64,000 nucleotides of DNA, taken from Lewinellaceae bacterium. Its GTDB lineage: Bacteria > Bacteroidota > Bacteroidia > Chitinophagales > Saprospiraceae. The stretch covers positions 1 through 64,000 of the forward strand of contig JARQTN010000263.1 of the NCBI GenBank assembly GCA_029976695.1, written 5' to 3'. This document shows positions 47,827-56,512 of the stretch, one piece after another; position 1 is the stretch's first letter, and every line of letters starts with the position of its first letter. A model generated the notes under the pieces. The model saw only the letters and a program-made list of their open reading frames with translations, did no database searches and was not told the DNA's origin. The translations under genes were made by a program, and so were the position numbers.

Positions 47827-49227
47827 CTACGATTCGATGCGGATCCCTTCTTCCGGGTCGATCATGAGCGTCTTCAGTTCTTTGGTACGCGTGAATATGT
47901 CGACAGAACCATTTTCCAGCCGGAGGACACCACGCGGACATACGGCTGCACAGATTCCGCAACCGACACATGAGGCCCGTACGATATTCTGTCCCCGCTG
48001 CGCATAGTGCCTGACATCGATCCCCATTTCACAATACACGGAGCAGTTTCCGCAGGAAATGCACTGCCCCCCATTGGTTGTGATCCTGAAACGGGAAAAG
48101 AAGCGCTGCTGGATCCCGAGGATGGCAGCCATCGGGCAGCCATACCGACACCACACCCGGCTCCCCATCAGCGGATAAAACCCGACTCCGACCACGCCAC
48201 TGAAGATGGCTCCGATCAGGAAGCCGTATATCGCGCGGACGTAGTAACTGTCCAGGAAAAGCAGTCTGCTGTTTCCACTGAAGAAGGTATAGAGGACAAG
48301 GGCAGTCATGATGACGGCAAAGACAAGGACACCATGCACGAGCCATCTTTCGATCTTCCATGCCCTGAGCGAATTGTCTGACAAATGCCTGAACGGGTCG
48401 CCTGCAGTTTCCGCCAATCCACCGCAACCGCAGACCCAGCTGCAGTACCATCGCTTGCCATAGAAGAATGTCAGTGCCGGCGAAACCAGCACGATGAGGA
48501 CGATCCCCCAAACAAGCATGAACATCCCAAGGTTTCCTCCTTCTATCAACCTGTCGATATTCCAGTCGAAGAAGAATGTATAGTTCAACGGCCACATGTT
48601 TTTCAGGTCCATGCTGGGCTGGTTCAACCTCATCAGGATTTCAGGGATGAGGAATGCAAACCCCAACTGGAAGAACATCACTGAAATCGTACGCAGTATC
48701 TGGTACCTGTTGTGGCGGTACTTCAAGATGAATTTGACCCCGAACAAAAGGATTGCCAGGGTATAGAAAACCCCGTACACAAACCATTGTGAAGCCGGTT
48801 CTTTCTTGATCCATTGTGACAAGGGATCAAAGAACCCGACCAGTCCGGTGTTTTCCCCGCCTTCTTCACCAAGTCCAAGCAGGCCGGGGAAGAAGTAAAG
48901 CAGGACATAAAAGCCTGTCAACATCACGCCAATGATCCAGGCGATTGTCCCCCTGTTGGTGATGCTGGAAAACCAGGTCCCGTGATGATGAATGCCCCCT
49001 GCTTCGTGGCGGTATTGATCCCATGTATACAGCAGGATCCCAATTGTGACAGCGCCCAGGGAGATCCAAAGCCAAAGCACCCTGTTTTCAAATTGTACCC
49101 CAAACGTGACCACAAAGAGGATCAATAACCCGATACTCCCGATACCTGTCGCAATTTTCTGTACCCCCGTAAGAAAGGGCGGATGCGGATTGGCAAATGA
49201 AAGACTCTTGACTGGTTGATTCATCAT
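47827..49227 (-). CDS. Membrane polyferredoxin (NapH/NosR-like 4Fe-4S protein)
   Basis: A 466-residue integral membrane protein with about seven to nine helices and cysteine motifs on the loops (CSWVCGCGG; WCRYGCPMA), followed by a C-terminal pair of [4Fe-4S] sites CISCGNCSVYCEMG and CVGCGICAAVCPRG. This is the plan of NapH/NosR/RnfB-neighbour membrane ferredoxins moving electrons between quinol or cytoplasmic donors and a periplasmic acceptor. Its start overlaps the 3' end of the flavoprotein gene by four bases. No periplasmic reductase gene is adjacent, so the acceptor is unknown. Confidence 0.88.
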   Translation of the reverse strand: MMNQPVKSLSFANPHPPFLTGVQKIATGIGSIGLLILFVVTFGVQFENRVLWLWISLGAVTIGILLYTWDQYRHEAGGIHHHGTWFSSITNRGTIAWIIGVMLTGFYVLLYFFPGLLGLGEEGGENTGLVGFFDPLSQWIKKEPASQWFVYGVFYTLAILLFGVKFILKYRHNRYQILRTISVMFFQLGFAFLIPEILMRLNQPSMDLKNMWPLNYTFFFDWNIDRLIEGGNLGMFMLVWGIVLIVLVSPALTFFYGKRWYCSWVCGCGGLAETAGDPFRHLSDNSLRAWKIERWLVHGVLVFAVIMTALVLYTFFSGNSRLLFLDSYYVRAIYGFLIGAIFSGVVGVGFYPLMGSRVWCRYGCPMAAILGIQQRFFSRFRITTNGGQCISCGNCSVYCEMGIDVRHYAQRGQNIVRASCVGCGICAAVCPRGVLRLENGSVDIFTRTKELKTLMIDPEEGIRIES

Positions 49228-50579
49228 CTGGTTGAGGAGGTGTTTCCGTGTAGAAAATGGAAGGCCTGGTCATGGCTTCGTTTTTTCCTTACAGGTATTG
49301 TAGAATTAAATTTCCGGGAATACACTTCCAGCAATGGTTTGTGGTATTGCCGGCTCGATTCAGGATCAAAACTGGCGACAGGAAGGTCAGACAACACTTT
49401 TTCCAACGGGGCTTTTTCTCTGATCCATTTTTCACATACTTCATGCCTTGCCCGGATCCCCATGAAATTAAACCCCGAGACCATGCGACTCCCGCGATCG
49501 AATACAATGCGGATGCTCCTCAGCCCGTCCTTGTGTTCCCAGTAAATGGAATCGATGGCCGGGCCAGATTGTGCCGGCACATCACCGTATACCTGGTATT
49601 CGATATCAAAGAATTTGGCGGAATTGAACCAGATGCCGGGATGGTAGGCGGTTGGTTGACTGAGCATGTGGTATGCCAGTGTTTCGCCCTGCATCCTGCC
49701 GGCATACCAAACAGCTTCTATGGCTTTCCTGCCCGGGTCGGGTTTCCGCAACTGGATGCAATCCCCGGCGGCATACACATCAGGGATATTCGTTTCCAGG
49801 CAAGTGTTGACAAGGATCCCCCTGTCTGTTTCCAGTTCTGTATCCCTGAGCCATTCGATATTGGGTGAGACACCGGTAGTGATGCCCACAAAACCGCATG
49901 GGATCTTCTGTCCATAGCTGGTGACTACACCATTTACCCTCCCGGATTGGTCACCTTTGATTTCGCGGAGTTCGGTCTCCAGTTTCAGGTCAATACCGTG
50001 CCTTAGAATATGACGGTTGATCATCTCTGATTCTTCTGGCGGAAGGACCATGTCCCAGTAGCTCTTTTCCCGGACAAGCATGGTGACCGGGATTTTCCGT
50101 GTGTGGAACATTTCAGCCATCTCGATCCCGATGAGACCACCTCCGACAACGACTGCCCTTTCCAGCCTGCTGCTGAATTCTTCCATATAGTCAAGGTCCT
50201 GGATAGCATACAGACCGCCTACTCCCTGCAGGTCTTGTCCCGGCCAGTTGAAAAAGTTCGGCTTACTGCCGCACGCGATGACGAGCTTGTCATAGTTGAC
50301 GGTCTGTCCCGACCTGAGGCGCAAAGTTTTTTCTGAAAAGATGCATTCTTCCACGTGGTCCCGGATAAGGGAAATCCGGTTCTTTTCCCAAAACCAGTCT
50401 TCATACGGCTTGAGGTCCTTGCGCCTGATGTGGCCCATATAGACATACATCAGTGCCGTCCGGGCAATGAAATAATCTGATTCGGAAGAAATGACGGTGA
50501 TTTCATGATCGCTCAACTTTCGTGCGAACCTTGCCGTTGTGATCCCTGCGATCCCGTTCCCGATGATGACAATCCGCAT
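49224..50579 (-). CDS. NAD(P)/FAD-dependent oxidoreductase
   Basis: A 451-residue two-dinucleotide-binding flavoprotein: FAD site IVIIGNGIAGITTARFARK at the N-terminus, NAD(P) site VVVGGGLIGIEMAEMF near 145, and VYAAGDCIQL near 270. It resembles NADH-dependent ferredoxin/rubredoxin or nitrite-reductase-type (NirB N-terminal) flavoproteins. The C-terminal ~120 residues are less conserved. Overlap with the membrane ferredoxin suggests it feeds that protein with electrons; direction is not certain. Confidence 0.88.
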   Translation of the reverse strand: MRIVIIGNGIAGITTARFARKLSDHEITVISSESDYFIARTALMYVYMGHIRRKDLKPYEDWFWEKNRISLIRDHVEECIFSEKTLRLRSGQTVNYDKLVIACGSKPNFFNWPGQDLQGVGGLYAIQDLDYMEEFSSRLERAVVVGGGLIGIEMAEMFHTRKIPVTMLVREKSYWDMVLPPEESEMINRHILRHGIDLKLETELREIKGDQSGRVNGVVTSYGQKIPCGFVGITTGVSPNIEWLRDTELETDRGILVNTCLETNIPDVYAAGDCIQLRKPDPGRKAIEAVWYAGRMQGETLAYHMLSQPTAYHPGIWFNSAKFFDIEYQVYGDVPAQSGPAIDSIYWEHKDGLRSIRIVFDRGSRMVSGFNFMGIRARHEVCEKWIREKAPLEKVLSDLPVASFDPESSRQYHKPLLEVYSRKFNSTIPVRKKRSHDQAFHFLHGNTSSTR

Positions 50580-50663
50580 TGGATTCGAGGTTTATCCTGC
50601 CAAGAAAGAAAAATGAATTGAAATACAAAAATGCAATTGGTCTGTTGCCGGACAAGGCCAAAT

Positions 50664-50691
50664 AAAAAAGGGCCCATGCATCCATGGACCC
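50664..50691 (-). terminator. Intrinsic terminator after the T9SS redoxin gene
   Basis: GGGcCCATG (50670-50678) pairs with CATGGaCCC (50683-50691) around CATC, with one internal mismatch. On the - strand it is followed by TTTTTTA, ending transcription of the gene at 50727-52367. Confidence 0.8.
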
Positions 50692-50726
50692 TCAATAACT
50701 TTATCCTATTCTAAACGAATACAGAA

Positions 50727-52367
50727 TTAGTGCACTACACTGAACCTGAATGTGCTGATCTCTGTGCCGCGGTTCATGCGCACATAGTAGATTCCTTCAG
50801 CAAAATCTCCTGTTTCGACCGTAAGCCTGTTCTGCCCATCGGCGAAAGAGATCTCACCAAGGTCGCGCACCACCTGACCAAGTTGGTTCATGACCGTCAC
50901 GCGGATATCCGAGGACCGCTCAAGTCCGAAGTCCATGGTGATCAGGTCATTGGCTGGATTCGGAAACAATTGTGCCTCCGTAAGGCCTTTTACTTCTTTT
51001 ACGGAAACATTCAGGCCGGCAGCACATTCATCATAGTCAGGCTGGAAGTCAGTCTCGAACATTCCAGGTTGAAAACCCACTGCAGAGGTGGTAATTTCGG
51101 AATATGCCGGATCTTTCTGGTTTGGACAGATCATAACAAAAAACGGGATGGCATCTTCACCCAGAGCATGATTCCGGTTGAAATGGACCCAGAATTCCTC
51201 AGTCGTCTGGGAATAGCTGAATTTGGGATAAGTAGCGCCCCATCCCAGGTTGTTTACAACATCATCATCATCGGTAGGTTCGATATCGACACCGAAGACC
51301 ATCAGGTTTTCATCCCCGCCACCGTTTGCGACAAAAAAGTCATTCAGTGCAGGTGTCGAGCTTTGGCACGGCCCGCACCACGAAGCAAAAAAGTCGAGGA
51401 CGACTGCTTTCCCGGAGCTCAGGATCTCGTGGAAATTATAGCTATCCCCTTTCGAGGAGACGAGGTCAAAGTCCGGTACCGGCGGGAATACTTTGAAGTT
51501 CGGGTAGATCAGGGCGACCTGGTCTGTATCCTGTACTCCGTTGACGAGCTCGACAAAACACAGCAGGTTTTGGTCCTCCTCCGTGGGTACCAGATTGAGC
51601 ATGTCTGCATAAACCAATTTATAGCTTCCCCCGACAGGAATATTGATCCCTATCTCAGCGGTCGTCATCGTATCTCCACCATTCAGGGAGTAGCTGGCCG
51701 TGAGTTCTGTCACCGGGTTACTTCCAAGGTTTTGCACGGTGATGGACAAGTTCCTTTCTCCTTCCAGGGCGGTCCCGAAATTGATGTTCGCATCGATGTC
51801 GACCATGCGGATATCGTTCGGCCTCGGCACACCCACATAGATGTTATCGACCAGGAGCAGAAACTTGTCATCGGAATTGTTCCTCCAGGCGATATGGATT
51901 TCCTGGCCTGCATAGGCTGAAAGGTCTTCCTGCCTTGTTTGCCAGCTTGCCACCTCGCCAGGGGTATCATAAAGTACCGTTGTGAAATCCTGTACTGAAT
52001 CCGATGCTGTGGAGATCAGGACCTGGTATCCATCGCGGAAATTATTGTCCTGGGCCTTTGCCTCCCACCGGAGAATTGTCCCTTCCTCTATCAGGATCTT
52101 GGGTGTGACCATCCAGTCATCGGCTGCCCCGGCAGGTGTGTACCATGAATTGCTGATCGCAACCCTGGTGCCGTTCCCAAAACCGACGTTCAAAGCATTC
52201 CATGCATTTGTATACTCGGCAACATTCTGGTTCGGCGTCCTACCATCGAGATCGTAGAGTTTCATTGGTTCAATCCCGTTCTCAAAGTCCTGGACGAAGA
52301 TCGCCTGGCCAAATGCCATCGCAGTCAATGCAAACAGAATTGTTAGTGTTGTACATAATCTTTTCAT
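50727..52367 (-). CDS. Secreted TlpA-like redoxin with choice-of-anchor-type domain and T9SS type A tail
   Basis: A 546-residue exported protein. Signal peptide (FALTAMAFGQ); residues ~20-185 form a MAM-like/choice-of-anchor J beta domain (FVQDFENG...WMVTPKILIEEG); ~190-290 a beta-sandwich; ~300-450 a redoxin domain with active site ASWCGPCQSSTP; and the last ~75 residues a type A sorting domain (LFPNPANDLITMDFG...GIYYVRMNRG). A thiol oxidoreductase displayed by type IX secretion is implied. Confidence 0.9.
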   Translation of the reverse strand: MKRLCTTLTILFALTAMAFGQAIFVQDFENGIEPMKLYDLDGRTPNQNVAEYTNAWNALNVGFGNGTRVAISNSWYTPAGAADDWMVTPKILIEEGTILRWEAKAQDNNFRDGYQVLISTASDSVQDFTTVLYDTPGEVASWQTRQEDLSAYAGQEIHIAWRNNSDDKFLLLVDNIYVGVPRPNDIRMVDIDANINFGTALEGERNLSITVQNLGSNPVTELTASYSLNGGDTMTTAEIGINIPVGGSYKLVYADMLNLVPTEEDQNLLCFVELVNGVQDTDQVALIYPNFKVFPPVPDFDLVSSKGDSYNFHEILSSGKAVVLDFFASWCGPCQSSTPALNDFFVANGGGDENLMVFGVDIEPTDDDDVVNNLGWGATYPKFSYSQTTEEFWVHFNRNHALGEDAIPFFVMICPNQKDPAYSEITTSAVGFQPGMFETDFQPDYDECAAGLNVSVKEVKGLTEAQLFPNPANDLITMDFGLERSSDIRVTVMNQLGQVVRDLGEISFADGQNRLTVETGDFAEGIYYVRMNRGTEISTFRFSVVH

Positions 52368-52525
52368 AAGTAAAGTTTTGTGGAAACATGAAATTTAGCC
52401 GCGAAAGTAACGAATTAAACAGGTATTGTGGCCAATTTCTCGCGTATTCCTTGTTATGATGGGGTTAAACTGCAATCTGTTTGTCAAACGCAAACTCTAA
52501 GAAAATGTTAACTCAAACCATTTTC

Positions 52526-52555
52526 TTTGGCTATGCCTGTTTTTTCCTTAATTTG
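52526..52555 (+). promoter_or_regulatory. Promoter before the small T9SS protein
   Basis: TTTG (52526-52529), 18 bases, TTAATTTG (52548-52555), one mismatch to TAnnTTTG; ATG at 52575. Confidence 0.45.
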
Positions 52556-52574
52556 CATGCAAATATTGGGGTGT

Positions 52575-53258
52575 ATGAAGCAAAACTACCTGATCATCTT
52601 CTTTTTTCTGTTCGTGACCGGTCTTTTCGGCCAGGCTTTGACCGTCATTGATTATCCCGCTGTGGTGGAAGGGACACCGGACCAGAACGATATTTACCTG
52701 TATGTGGATATCATCAATAGTTCTAATGAGGAGCAGGTTCTCTTATGGGAGCGTTCGATCAAAAGCCCTCCGGATGGATGGCTGACCTGGATCTGTGATG
52801 AGATCAACTGTTATTTACCCAACATCGATCGTTGTTCGGAATCAAAACCGAATGTGATCCCTGCAGGGGATACCCTACAGATGCAGATTCATGTGAATCC
52901 AAACAATATGGAAGGATCCATGGATATTGATGTAGCGATTTTTCCATTGGACGACCAGGAAAATATCATGGCTACAATATCCGCAACGTTTAATGTCGCG
53001 CAGACTACTTCCGTGAAAGAACTAACCCGGGAGGAAATTAAAATTTTCCCGAACCCGACAACAGACCAGTTCCAGATTTCACACCCGGCGGTTGCCCGGA
53101 TCACGCTTTTCAATATCGTGGGAAATGAAATGAGGACCTTCAATGCGGTACCCGGACGAACTTATGATGTCAGTGACCTGAAATCAGGTTTGTACCTGGT
53201 CAGGATGACAGATGAACACAACAAAGTCCTGAAAACAGTCAGGCTTTCAAAAAGGTAA
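52575..53258 (+). CDS. Small secreted protein with T9SS type A tail
   Basis: About 227 residues from a Met opening a clean signal peptide (MKQNYLIIFFFLFVTGLFGQ). The middle (~25-145) is a beta-rich domain of unknown type with three Cys in WICDEINCYLPNIDRC. The end (IKIFPNPTTDQFQISH...SGLYLVRMTDEHNKVLKTVRL) is a type A sorting domain. Cargo function unknown. Confidence 0.83.
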   Translation: MKQNYLIIFFFLFVTGLFGQALTVIDYPAVVEGTPDQNDIYLYVDIINSSNEEQVLLWERSIKSPPDGWLTWICDEINCYLPNIDRCSESKPNVIPAGDTLQMQIHVNPNNMEGSMDIDVAIFPLDDQENIMATISATFNVAQTTSVKELTREEIKIFPNPTTDQFQISHPAVARITLFNIVGNEMRTFNAVPGRTYDVSDLKSGLYLVRMTDEHNKVLKTVRLSKR

Positions 53259-53282
53259 AAGAAAGTTATTTGAATTGAGAAG

Positions 53283-53312
53283 GCTGGAATGCGCGCATTT
53301 CAGCTTTTTTTT
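53283..53312 (+). terminator. Terminator between the T9SS gene and the pterin synthase gene
   Basis: GGCTGGAATG (53282-53291 region) pairs with CATTTCAGC (53296-53304), including one G-T pair, around CGCG, followed by eight T. It ends the + strand gene. Its T-run overlaps the stop codon of the converging pterin synthase gene. Confidence 0.75.
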
Positions 53313-53718
53313 ATGCAGGATATTCAACGAAATTCCGTTCCGTTTCATACAGCCTGACAGAGAGGTCATAACGCTCATCCAGATGCTTCCTCAGGATCTG
53401 CCAGATCACAATACAGATGTTTTCTGCCGTGGGGATGAGATCCGCAAACTCCGTACAATCAAGGTTCAGGTTTTTATGGTCAAAACGGTCCTCGATTTCT
53501 GTGCGCATCAGGGATTTCAATTCTGACAGGTTAATGACCATGCCCGTCACCGGATCCACCTCCCCGGTCACTTTTACTTCCATGACATAATTGTGGCCGT
53601 GGAAGTTCGGGTTGGCGCACCTGCCAAAAACGGCCTTGTTCTTTTCATCCGTCCATGAGTCGACGGATAGTTTGTGTGCCGCATTGAAATGCCCTTTTCG
53701 TATGATGGATATCCGCAT
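53311..53718 (-). CDS. 6-pyruvoyl-tetrahydropterin synthase / QueD-family enzyme
   Basis: A 135-residue T-fold enzyme using dihydroneopterin triphosphate. Zinc ligands are His15 (FNAAHKL), His40 and His42 (HGHNY). The catalytic Cys34 lies in FGRCANPNFHGHNY, a C-x5-HGH spacing. Classical QueD enzymes of queuosine synthesis have C-x3-HGH, whereas C-x5-HGH marks pyruvoyl-tetrahydropterin synthases, and the stretch resembles the mammalian enzyme. A biopterin-type product is therefore favoured; annotation as queD should be made with caution. Confidence 0.9.
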   Translation of the reverse strand: MRISIIRKGHFNAAHKLSVDSWTDEKNKAVFGRCANPNFHGHNYVMEVKVTGEVDPVTGMVINLSELKSLMRTEIEDRFDHKNLNLDCTEFADLIPTAENICIVIWQILRKHLDERYDLSVRLYETERNFVEYPA

Positions 53719-53757
53719 GGAACAACTTATTTGTTTGTGAATTGGTGACCTGCCGAA

Positions 53758-53785
53758 TTGCAGTCAGATAAAATAACTATTTTTA
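53758..53785 (+). promoter_or_regulatory. Candidate promoter for a 36-codon frame
   Basis: TTG (53758-53760), 17 bases, TATTTTTA (53778-53785), one mismatch to TAnnTTTG; a short frame begins 16 bases downstream. Confidence 0.3.
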
Positions 53786-53800
53786 CATGAAATAGTTTCA

Positions 53801-53911
53801 ATGGGTCGGCAGATACCACGCATTGAGCACTTGACAGATGACAGAAGTGTGGATGGGATATTCAATGAATTTCTCCAAAAGGGGATTACGAAATATATAC
53901 AGTTTAGTTAA
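53801..53911 (+). CDS. Possible 36-residue small protein
   Basis: In the 330-base gap between the pterin synthase and holB, an ATG opens a 36-codon frame ending TAA. It contains IFNEFLQKGITKY, a plausible helix, with no Cys or membrane segment, and I recognise no family. A promoter-like pair lies just upstream. It could also be chance. The rest of the gap shows only the holB -7 element. Confidence 0.25.
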   Translation: MGRQIPRIEHLTDDRSVDGIFNEFLQKGITKYIQFS

Positions 53912-54002
53912 GTATTTGATTTATAAAGACTTGCCATAAGTAAAAGTCTTGAACCGTTACCAGGCCTGTCTGGTTGAAAGACATCCTGGAATTTACCGTC
54001 TC

Positions 54003-54010
54003 TACCTTTG
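54003..54010 (+). promoter_or_regulatory. -7 element for holB
   Basis: TACCTTTG, exact TAnnTTTG match, 38 bases before the holB ATG. Confidence 0.45.
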
Positions 54011-54048
54011 GTCATCTTTCACATGGTGTCACGCGGACCGGAAAAATC

Positions 54049-55170
54049 ATGTGGAAGGATTATTTCATACCGCAAGCCCAGCATCTAAAGTACCTCTCTG
54101 AGCGCATTGCCAGAGATGCCCTGCCCCATGCCCTGCTTTTTTACGGGCCGGAAGGGGCTGGCCAGCTCCTGCACGCCTTATGGGCGGTACAGCTCCTGTA
54201 TTGCAAGGATCCCGTGGAAGGGATGCCATGCGGGAAGTGCCTGGATTGCAAGAAGACCAGCCAGTTGACCCACCCTGATATCCACTTTTTATTCCCAACG
54301 GCAGGTGCAGATGCAAGAAGCCACCAGTTTTACAATGATTGGAGGTTGTCACTTGCCGAAAACCCGTTTCTCAACGGGTATCAATGGGTGCAGACCATAG
54401 CAAGTGACAAGCAGGGAAACATCAATGCAGGTGATTGCCATGTTGCTTATCAGAATATGAACATGCAGGCGTTCGAAGGGGGAAAAAAGGTCCTTGTGAT
54501 CTGGCTTGCAGAATACCTGGGGAAGGACGGAAACAGGTTGCTGAAACTGATCGAGGAACCTCCCGAGGATACACATATATTCCTGATCACTGAAAACCGC
54601 GACCAGATCATTGCCACCGTCCAGTCGCGTTGCCAGCAATTCTACTTCCAGCCGTACCCGACAGAACTGATCAGCGAAAGCCTTGTCAGATGGCGGGGTT
54701 TGGGTGAGGCTGAAGCGAAAAAGATTGCTTCGGTCTGTGAAGGAAACATGAATGAGGCGCTCTCGCTGGCAGGCCAATCAAATAATGATTTTGAAGAGAG
54801 CCTGGGTACGTGGATCAAGGCATGTGCAAAATATGACCCTGCCGAACGCGTCGTATGGGCAGAAAAGATGCACAAGACCTCAAAAGAAGAACAAAAACAA
54901 TTGATCAGGTATATCCTGCGGGTCATGCGCAAGGCTATTCTTGATCGTGCAGGCCAGCCGTATGAAAGTTCGCCACTGGAGGCAAAAATGATCCGCTATC
55001 TGGCGGAAAAGATTTCCGCGGATTCGCTGTATGGCAGCATAGAAGTGATGAATGATACGATTCTCCAGATTGCACGCAATGCCCATCCAAAGGTGACCTG
55101 GATGCATTGCAGTATTTTATTCAGAAAAGCGCTGATTGGCAAGGAAGTTGAGCCTGAGCGTATATATTGA
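54049..55170 (+). CDS. holB: DNA polymerase III delta' subunit
   Basis: A clamp-loader AAA+ subunit of about 373 residues. The degenerate P-loop is FYGPEGAGQLL, a zinc-type cysteine set CGKCLDCK is present, and the SRC motif is VQSRCQQFYF. KLIEEPPEDTHIFLITEN is highly characteristic. The ATG at 54049 (MWKDYFIPQAQHLKYL) is chosen over a TTG at 53974. It is followed 20 bases later by ricT. Confidence 0.92.
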   Translation: MWKDYFIPQAQHLKYLSERIARDALPHALLFYGPEGAGQLLHALWAVQLLYCKDPVEGMPCGKCLDCKKTSQLTHPDIHFLFPTAGADARSHQFYNDWRLSLAENPFLNGYQWVQTIASDKQGNINAGDCHVAYQNMNMQAFEGGKKVLVIWLAEYLGKDGNRLLKLIEEPPEDTHIFLITENRDQIIATVQSRCQQFYFQPYPTELISESLVRWRGLGEAEAKKIASVCEGNMNEALSLAGQSNNDFEESLGTWIKACAKYDPAERVVWAEKMHKTSKEEQKQLIRYILRVMRKAILDRAGQPYESSPLEAKMIRYLAEKISADSLYGSIEVMNDTILQIARNAHPKVTWMHCSILFRKALIGKEVEPERIY

Positions 55171-55190
55171 TATTAAAACCAAATTGAATT

Positions 55191-56498
55191 ATGGGATGTG
55201 TAGGATGTAGCAGTTCGACGTCAAATGGTTTACCGGCAGGATGCAGGAGCAATGGGTCCTGCCTGACAGGAGGATGCAACCGGCTGAATACTTTTGACTG
55301 GTTCACACAAATGGATATTTACGACCCCTCAGGATTTTCCCTGATGGAGGTGAGTTTTAAAAACGGGGCGAGGAAGGAGTTTTTTCAGGGCAATGGGGCA
55401 ATGGATGTGCATACCGGTGATTTCGTGGTTGTAGATGTGGGCAACGGATTTGATATCGGGCAGGTGACCCTTTCCGGGGAGCTCGTCCGGATGCAAATGA
55501 AGAAGAAGCATGTCCGCGAGGATCAGGTCATTTACAACGTGGTCAGGAAGGCCCATAATCGCGATCTGGAGAAACTGGACCAGGCGAGGAAACTGGAGAT
55601 GAACGCCCTCGTCCGGGCTCGTGCCATCGCACGGACCCTTGGCCTGAATATGAAGATCGGGGATGTTGAATACCGGGGAGATACCAGGAAAGCCACGTTC
55701 TATTATACCGCAGACGGACGTGTTGATTTCAGGGAGCTCGTCAGGGAATATGCAAGGGAGTTCCGCGTAAAGATCGAAATGCGCCAGATCGGGGCCCGCC
55801 AGGAATCAGCCCGTATTGGTGGGCTGGGCAGCTGCGGACGTGAACTGTGCTGCTCCACATGGTTGACAGACTTCAAGTCGGTCACCACGAATGCAGCCCG
55901 GTACCAGAATATCTCCATCAACCAGTCAAAATTGTCCGGACAGTGCGGCAGGCTGAAATGTTGCCTGAATTACGAGCTGGATACCTATATGGACGCGCTG
56001 AAGCTCTTCCCGAAGAATGTCGATGTCCTGGAAGCTGTGAGTGGCAAAGCACATAAAGTGAAAATCGACATTTTCAAGAAGACGATCTATTATTCCATCC
56101 AGACCACAGTTGGACGGGGCCGGATCGTACCCATTGGCATTGAACGGGTCCGTGAGATCAAGAAGATGAATGAGCAGGGGAACCTGCCGGATGATTTTGT
56201 CATTCCGGACCTGGATATTGCGGATGACGGTAAGGAGAAGGACCTGGAATTTGCGGATGTGACTGGACAAATAGAACTACCCAATGAAAAGCGCAGGAGA
56301 AAATCGCGCAGGAGAAAGTCAAAACCCAGGTCCGGCAGAGGAAACAGAAGCCGCTCAGGCCAGAAAGATCCGGCCAAAGCCCAGGGTAAATCCGACCAGG
56401 GAACGCAGGGCGGCGGGCGGAAAGGCAGCAGTAACAGGAAGTCAAGAAGAGGCAGGAGGCCAAAACAGAATGATCAGAATCAAAAGAAAACGGACTAA
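55191..56498 (+). CDS. ricT: RicT/YaaT-like PSP1-domain protein with basic tail
   Basis: A 435-residue protein with a Cys-rich N-terminus (CVGCSSSTSNGLPAGC...CLTGGCNRLNTFDW), a PSP1 domain (~75-160), and a Cys-bearing core (GLGSCGRELCCSTWL; GQCGRLKCCLNYEL). In Bacillus, RicT with RicA and RicF binds Fe-S clusters and assists RNase Y. The last ~75 residues are a Lys/Arg/Gly/Ser-rich disordered tail likely to bind RNA. RNase Y is encoded in this same window. Confidence 0.92.
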   Translation: MGCVGCSSSTSNGLPAGCRSNGSCLTGGCNRLNTFDWFTQMDIYDPSGFSLMEVSFKNGARKEFFQGNGAMDVHTGDFVVVDVGNGFDIGQVTLSGELVRMQMKKKHVREDQVIYNVVRKAHNRDLEKLDQARKLEMNALVRARAIARTLGLNMKIGDVEYRGDTRKATFYYTADGRVDFRELVREYAREFRVKIEMRQIGARQESARIGGLGSCGRELCCSTWLTDFKSVTTNAARYQNISINQSKLSGQCGRLKCCLNYELDTYMDALKLFPKNVDVLEAVSGKAHKVKIDIFKKTIYYSIQTTVGRGRIVPIGIERVREIKKMNEQGNLPDDFVIPDLDIADDGKEKDLEFADVTGQIELPNEKRRRKSRRRKSKPRSGRGNRSRSGQKDPAKAQGKSDQGTQGGGRKGSSNRKSRRGRRPKQNDQNQKKTD

Positions 56499-56512
56499 AA
56501 TCTGAGAAGTTG

